Positions 59,354-64,000 of a stretch of 64,000 bases of DNA are shown in pieces. The first letter of the stretch is position 1. Every line of letters begins with the position of its first letter. This stretch comes from JAJRVM01 sp041752115 (lineage in GTDB: Bacteria; Planctomycetota; Planctomycetia; Pirellulales; Pirellulaceae), in contig JBGSHS010000429.1 of NCBI GenBank assembly GCA_041752115.1, forward strand, positions 1 to 64,000, in the 5' to 3' direction. A program made the translations under genes and the position numbers. The notes below the pieces were generated by a model. The model saw only the letters and a program-made list of their open reading frames with translations. It did not search any database and was not told where the DNA came from.

Positions 59354-59596
59354 TTTACCGCGTAGCGGTTAGATTCAACAGCCCCGGCGCACCCTGGGCA
59401 GGCGTCTGGGTGTTCCGATACCCCGCAGGGGTTTTCCAGGTGGCGACGACCAAGGAGACCGGTGGCCCGCCGCCCTTGTGAAACGCCTGCGGCGTATCGA
59501 ATGCATGGGGAATTGACCACCGAGGGTGCAATGCGCAGCGGAGGCAACCCTGCGCGGCGCACCCAGGGCTAATGAATGCAACCGTTTCGCGGTCAA
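59354..59596. mobile_element. MITE-like element with 34-bp imperfect terminal inverted repeats
   Basis: The left end (59354-59387, containing ACCGCGTAGCGGTT and ATTCA) and the reverse complement of the right end (59562-59596) agree at about 26 of 34 positions. The internal 170 bp codes for nothing recognisable. No target-site duplication is certain. It lies between convergent genes, a tolerated insertion site. It could be a miniature transposable element or a structured repeat. Confidence 0.55.
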
Positions 59597-59723
59597 GACA
59601 ATCGACACCCACTGTTGACTTTGTTTTTCCTGAGGAACAAATCCCACAACTGCGACCAGGACGATCTTCCCTGGCCGTTCATGTCTCCACGCAGGACGAA
59701 CCAACAGGTTGTTTGTCGGGCGA

Positions 59724-61358
59724 TTACTGTCCCAATCCGCCGGGCGGCAGGAAGGAGTTGGGCGGCTGCTTGGGGGCTTCGGGTTTCTTCTCAATCCCGT
59801 CGTCCTGCAACTGGCGGAGCGAATCGATTCCGAAGCCTTCCTCTTTGGCCGAGGCCTTTTCCTTGATCAGGTCATTGCGGCCGAGGTGGACTTTCTTGTA
59901 CTCGTCTTCCGCAATCACATAGTACCAGTCGGCGAAACGCGAGTTTAACTCGGCCACTTTTTGCTTCGCCTTCTTGAGCTTCTCGTCGCGTTCGTCCTGC
60001 TTGCGCTGGTTTTCCTTGCGGATCCGTTCCCGTTCCAGTTCCAGGTCCGACTTCGCACCAACCGATTCATCTTTCTTGGCTTCGGTGCTGGCCGGATCAC
60101 CGTCACTGGCAGCGGCCTCGCCGGCCGAGGTGTCTTGGGGGGCTTCGGTCGCGGGATCGTCGCCGCCCGGGAGCGGTTCCAACTCCAGTGGCGGGAACTG
60201 GGACTCGTCGAGTCGTGCGCTCACGAACAAGAAGCGGTTGAGCTGTCCTTCCGCGCTTCCTTGGCCGGCGTCGTCGATTTCACCGAACCGCAACACATAT
60301 TCGATACCGTCTTTCATACTGACGAGCACTTCGCCATTGGCGGAGAGGATTTCAGATTCACCTTCCTTGATGGGCACAGGGTAGAACCCGCGGTTCATCA
60401 GCGAGAGTTTGCTTTCTTCGTTGTTCAGGATCTCGCTGCCCGCCTTCAGGTCCGCTCCCAAGCCGCTGGGTTTGCGGACGACATCGACGATCTTGGTATT
60501 GGCCAGGGCCGATTTGAGGTCATTGAGTTTCTGACTGTTCAGCTCTTCGGTGTCGAGCAGTTCGGTGGGCCTGGCCTCTTTTCCTTTGTAGGTTACGAGC
60601 CTGTTGAGGATCCACTTGCTCGTATCGCTATCCCACGACACATCCGCTTCGAATCGTTTTTCGAGCTGACCTTGTGCTCCGGCGAGCGTCTGCACCAGGA
60701 CGATTGAATAGTCCTTCAGTGTCACGCGCTGCACATCCAGCGTGTTCAACTTCAGCAGATCACGTTCGATCCACTGTTCGAATTCCGTGGGGAACTTGGC
60801 CGGGTCGATCTTGACCACGTACACCGGGTTCTGGCCAGGGATACGGACGAACCGGAGTTCTTCCTTTCCCTTGATTCCTTTGCCGATGATCAACTTCGCC
60901 AGGTCTTTCCCTTTGGCGTCGTTGATGGTGACCATCAAGCCGACGCCTTGCTGGCTGGCTTCCATCTTCTGTTTGTCAGGTTCGACGACGCCGAAGGTCT
61001 GTTGATCGCCGGCATTCTGTGAGACGACGTCCAGAACCTGCAGGTCGATCATGCTTGTGGCGGCATCGCGCATTTGCGTTTCGGCATCGGCCGGGTAGTT
61101 GGCGCTGGAGGGAATCGACCACAAGCCAGTGCGAGGGTCTCGAGCCACTTCGAATTCGGAGAGGGAGCCGACTTCTTCATTGAACTTGACGATCTTCAGG
61201 TCGGCGGCCACTTCCGGATCGACGAATTCCGGGAAGAGGGGTTTGCCGACCAGATCCGGTGGCTGGAAGTCATCTTGTTTGGGGTAGGTGAAGACGGTGA
61301 TCAATGCGATCCCGATCGCCACGCCCACGTAGATCAGTGTCTTGACCGCCTCATTCAT
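59724..61358 (-). CDS. DUF4340 envelope protein
   Basis: 544 residues from ATG 61358, with GAGGGG about 7 nt upstream. An N-terminal transmembrane helix (TLIYVGVAIGIALITVF) is followed by the DUF4340 pattern: VARDPRTGLWSIPSSANYPA, QTFGVVEPDKQ, LIIGKGIKGKEELRFVRIPG and a second copy of the fold. A Glu/Lys-rich coiled coil (about 435-500) near the C-terminus is flanked by Ala/Ser-rich linkers. These proteins are typically encoded beside GldG-like ABC genes, as here (106 bp from the upstream gene), suggesting a shared envelope complex. Confidence 0.88.
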   Translation of the reverse strand: MNEAVKTLIYVGVAIGIALITVFTYPKQDDFQPPDLVGKPLFPEFVDPEVAADLKIVKFNEEVGSLSEFEVARDPRTGLWSIPSSANYPADAETQMRDAATSMIDLQVLDVVSQNAGDQQTFGVVEPDKQKMEASQQGVGLMVTINDAKGKDLAKLIIGKGIKGKEELRFVRIPGQNPVYVVKIDPAKFPTEFEQWIERDLLKLNTLDVQRVTLKDYSIVLVQTLAGAQGQLEKRFEADVSWDSDTSKWILNRLVTYKGKEARPTELLDTEELNSQKLNDLKSALANTKIVDVVRKPSGLGADLKAGSEILNNEESKLSLMNRGFYPVPIKEGESEILSANGEVLVSMKDGIEYVLRFGEIDDAGQGSAEGQLNRFLFVSARLDESQFPPLELEPLPGGDDPATEAPQDTSAGEAAASDGDPASTEAKKDESVGAKSDLELERERIRKENQRKQDERDEKLKKAKQKVAELNSRFADWYYVIAEDEYKKVHLGRNDLIKEKASAKEEGFGIDSLRQLQDDGIEKKPEAPKQPPNSFLPPGGLGQ

Positions 61359-61463
61359 GTTTATTCCCCTCGACAAACGCGAGAATACGGTGATTTCTGG
61401 ATGGACAAGGAGCGTTTTCCCGGCCGCCGTGTACCCGTGTCGGCACGGAACCTCAGGACGGGG

Positions 61464-64000
61464 CTACCGCAGCCGCGACTTCTCGATACCCTCACGTTCC
61501 CGCAATCGTCGGCGGACGAACACGACGAATCCGACGAGGAACGGCGGGATCCAGGGGATCGCGACCGCCCAGAACTTGTACCAGAACTGCATGCCTTGGA
61601 TTTCCAGGTCGACGTCGCGCTGGATCCGCTCGGTGTCGCGATCTCTTTCCCGCTGCAGTCGCTGTTCCATGATCTCGAAGCGGCGATCGAGGACTTTCTG
61701 CTGGTCTTTCCAGCGTTGAACCGCTTCGCGCAGTTCCGTCTCGTTGATCTCCTCGCCGTCGCTCTGTTTCTTCTGCAGCTCGTTGACCTTGGTCTGGAGC
61801 TTCTCCAGCGTGGCGTTCTTCTCGTCCTCGGCTTTCTGCAGTTCCTTCTTATACTCGTCGCGGAACTTCGCCATGCTCTCGAATTCGCGCTGCCGAGATT
61901 CCTCCACGCGTTTCTCGACCTCTTGCAGCGTGGCGTAGTGCGGCTTGCGCTTGCGAATCTCGATGTAATCGGTGTCCCCCGAGAGAACATCGATGATATT
62001 GAGCAGGAAGGTGACGTTCTCAAACTCCCACCGGATATCCTCCTGCTCATCAGGTCGAGCCCGAATGCGAAGGAAGGCGGGAATCATCATGTCGATGTCG
62101 GAGACGTACACGACTTTGATCGAATCGGACGGGTCTTTCTCCGGGGTATCACCGGCCGGGGCATCACCTGCCTTGCCGTCCTTTTCCTTCTCATCTTTCG
62201 TGTCGGAGGCCTTCTCGGTTTCGATCAAAGCGGCGATCGTCAGATTCGGGTCGTGTTTCTGGAAGGCTCTGAGCAGCTCGGAATCACGCTGGTTCTGCAT
62301 GAACTGCTCATAGGCGATGGTACCCGACTGCTCACGCGTCGAGACCAGCTTGACGTACTTCAAGTTGCTCTTGGCGGTGGGAGCAATGGCTCCTGGGAAC
62401 GGAAAGAACAGTTCGTCGAGCCCGTTGGTGATGGAGTTGTCGGGATTGATGAGCGCGGTCTCCTCGCCTGGCTCCTCACGCACAAAGACCCATTCGTCAG
62501 GAATGTCACGCAGTTGGAGCACCGGGTAGGGATTGTAGCGCTGCCAGACCAGGTCGGGCTGGTAGAAGCCGTCGCGGCCCATGCTGCCGGGTGATTCGAT
62601 ACCCAGCAGGTCCCACAGCTTCTTGATGTCGGCTTTCGGCATCGGCTGGCCACCCATTCCCATCATGCCAGGAGCCTGCTTGGGCTGACCGGTACCGGGT
62701 ACCGAGCCCATGAAGGCTGGGAGCGGATCCTCGAAGATTGCGGCGGGAACTCCTTTGCGAATCGCTTCGAGCAGGTATTCCATGCCCTCGGGTGGCAGTG
62801 ACGAGGGCTGCACGACGAGCAATACGTCGTAGCGTCCCATCTCCACGGGCTGCGTCAAATCGACCTCTTCCACATCGTATTGCTTCTCCAATTCGTCGAT
62901 GATGGCCTGGCGAGGCACTTGACGGGGCTGGCCCCCGGCAAAGGAAAAGCCGCCAAAGAGCTGGGCGTCGGTGCGGACCACGCCGATCGTCTTACGCTCC
63001 GTCTGCGCCACGGTATTGATCGAGCGGATCAGTTCGTACTCCACCGGAATCCCATAATCGAAGAACGGCACCACGACCTTCTGCAAGCCGCTGCGGAAGA
63101 CGGCGCCCAGAATCAGCTCCTTATCGGTGATCGCTCCGCGCGAACGCGTGCGGATCTTCTCGGGCACAATGCCGAACTGCTCTTCGGCCAGAGCGGCTTC
63201 CTCGCTGAAAGGCTCGAGGTTGTTGTGGATGTTGACCCGGATCTTGCCGGAGGCTTCGATCTCCTTGAGCATGGACAGGAGGTTATGTCGCGTCTTGATG
63301 TACTGTTCGGGTACGTCGCCGCTGACAAACGCGTCGACGTAAATGGGATTCTTGGGATCCAGGTTGCGGATCAGTTCGAGTGTGTCGGGTGACAGCGAAC
63401 TGATCTTCCCCTCCGACAGGTCTTTTCGGGCGGCCTGCAAATTGACCGAGAAGAACGCGGTGACGGCCAGGGCGGCGATCACCAACGCGATGGATCGCAC
63501 CAGGTAATGGCTCAACAAGGAATGACCGTCCCGCCCTCCGTACCAGTGACGTGCTCCGATCAGGACCATGCTCAGATAGAGCCCGACGACGATAATCGCG
63601 GCGAAATAAACCATCGACGAGAGCGTGATCACGCCGCGTCCAAAGGGATCAAACTGCGCTGCGATGCTCCAGTTGGAGACCACTCGCGACAGATTGATGC
63701 TCGAGAGAAACGGCAGATCAACGCGACTCGGCAACACGTCGGCCATCTTCATGAAGACCAGCGGTGCGTTGAAGATCAAACCCAGGATGAAACCGATCGT
63801 CAAGTTGCGTGTGAGGAAGGAGGCGACCATGCCGATGGAAATCATGGCCAGCCCGATGAACCAGTAGCCGACATAGGTGGTCAGGAACAGGCCCATATCG
63901 ACCTGTCCCAACGCCAGCAGGCTGAGCACCGTGAACGTGGACACCTGCGAAAAGAGGAGTGACGTGGTGAAGATCGCAGAGGCGGCCAGGTATTTGCCGA
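61464..64000 (-). CDS. GldF/GldG-like ABC-transporter protein, 5' end outside the window
   Basis: At least 845 codons; the frame is open to the window edge (upstream residues read GKYLAASAIFTTSLLFSQ), so the gene starts beyond 64000. The N-terminal part is an ABC-2-type permease with helices such as FIGLAMISIGMVASFLT and MVYFAAIIVVGLYLSMVLIG. A second part begins with a helix (SIALVIAALAVTAFFSVNL) and the GldG-type periplasmic region (SPDTLELIRNLDPKNPIYVD; LLVVQPSSLPPEGMEYLLEA). A coiled coil (about 120 residues) and a final helix end it. It resembles fused GldF-GldG; an ATPase gene should lie upstream. Confidence 0.87.
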   Translation of the reverse strand, partial: GKYLAASAIFTTSLLFSQVSTFTVLSLLALGQVDMGLFLTTYVGYWFIGLAMISIGMVASFLTRNLTIGFILGLIFNAPLVFMKMADVLPSRVDLPFLSSINLSRVVSNWSIAAQFDPFGRGVITLSSMVYFAAIIVVGLYLSMVLIGARHWYGGRDGHSLLSHYLVRSIALVIAALAVTAFFSVNLQAARKDLSEGKISSLSPDTLELIRNLDPKNPIYVDAFVSGDVPEQYIKTRHNLLSMLKEIEASGKIRVNIHNNLEPFSEEAALAEEQFGIVPEKIRTRSRGAITDKELILGAVFRSGLQKVVVPFFDYGIPVEYELIRSINTVAQTERKTIGVVRTDAQLFGGFSFAGGQPRQVPRQAIIDELEKQYDVEEVDLTQPVEMGRYDVLLVVQPSSLPPEGMEYLLEAIRKGVPAAIFEDPLPAFMGSVPGTGQPKQAPGMMGMGGQPMPKADIKKLWDLLGIESPGSMGRDGFYQPDLVWQRYNPYPVLQLRDIPDEWVFVREEPGEETALINPDNSITNGLDELFFPFPGAIAPTAKSNLKYVKLVSTREQSGTIAYEQFMQNQRDSELLRAFQKHDPNLTIAALIETEKASDTKDEKEKDGKAGDAPAGDTPEKDPSDSIKVVYVSDIDMMIPAFLRIRARPDEQEDIRWEFENVTFLLNIIDVLSGDTDYIEIRKRKPHYATLQEVEKRVEESRQREFESMAKFRDEYKKELQKAEDEKNATLEKLQTKVNELQKKQSDGEEINETELREAVQRWKDQQKVLDRRFEIMEQRLQRERDRDTERIQRDVDLEIQGMQFWYKFWAVAIPWIPPFLVGFVVFVRRRLREREGIEKSRLR

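Larger units (their letters stand above)
59092..59723. other. Repeat-rich convergent intergenic region
   Basis: 632 bp between two convergent genes. It consists largely of an inverted pair of a dispersed motif (59104-59250) and an element with terminal inverted repeats (59354-59596). Open frames within are repeat-derived. Confidence 0.7.

Noticed and set aside
59355..59612. Short repeat-derived frames in the 59.4-59.6 kb element
   Set aside because: They span the inverted termini and overlap in several frames; translation products look like repeat artefacts.

Overview
The window reads as chromosomal DNA of a planctomycete (Planctomycetota, probably a Pirellulales-like lineage). The evidence is GC-rich sequence with scattered, frequently opposed gene blocks; a DUF1559 prepilin-like protein; SecA of about 1,225 residues; a secreted EF-hand/deiodinase-like protein; Ser/Thr kinases beside an ECF sigma factor; Tad pilus genes; and many small hairpin-bearing intergenic repeats. 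I see no rRNA, tRNA, CRISPR array, intact insertion sequence or prophage. The genus is an inference from gene content only.

Layout. 0-4.4 kb: an exported CinA-like protein, a membrane protein, and a translationally coupled lipase-like hydrolase/RuvX pair. 5.0-23.4 kb: a Flp/Tad pilus locus. Its minus-strand arm carries an ECF sigma factor, a CpaF-type ATPase and a Ser/Thr kinase. Its plus-strand arm carries a membrane pseudokinase with a DnaJ-like N-terminus, a Flp-like pilin, a prepilin peptidase, a second small pilin, three TadE/TadG-like proteins, an unrecognised membrane protein, a CpaB-like protein, an FHA-CpaF fusion ATPase, TadB, TadC and an FHA-like membrane protein. 23.5-34.0 kb, all minus strand: secA, kdtA, metK, a membrane protein, a UDP-sugar pyrophosphorylase and manC, a housekeeping and envelope-precursor block. 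34.4-41.2 kb: a PhnP-like hydrolase, a Ctp protease, a CbiX-like chelatase and an FHA-GAF-AAA+-Fis sigma-54 activator. 41.4-52.1 kb: a truncated ADP-ribosylglycohydrolase remnant, a PLP decarboxylase, a PQQ-repeat protein, a fused HyuA-HyuB hydantoinase/oxoprolinase, an MFS exporter and a PaaK-like ligase. 52.7-59.1 kb: secreted proteins, including a DUF1559 pilin-like protein, a lipoprotein and the EF-hand/deiodinase-like protein. 59.7-64.0 kb: a DUF4340 protein and a GldF/GldG-like ABC-transporter protein cut by the window end.

How the genes may work together. The most interesting unit is the Tad locus, where pilus assembly genes are interleaved with phosphosignalling parts: a catalytically complete Ser/Thr kinase, a divergently transcribed pseudokinase, an FHA domain fused to one of two secretion ATPases, an FHA-like membrane protein and an ECF sigma factor. 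By analogy with the PpkA/Fha threonine-phosphorylation switch of type VI secretion, I infer a kinase/FHA-controlled Tad pilus. No secretin, TadZ, TadD or phosphatase is visible here. The second notable layer is a set of small repeats: an 89-bp hairpin-ended element in two diverged copies with a compensatory base-pair change, a roughly 243-bp element with inverted termini, and several tandem and palindromic arrays placed between genes.
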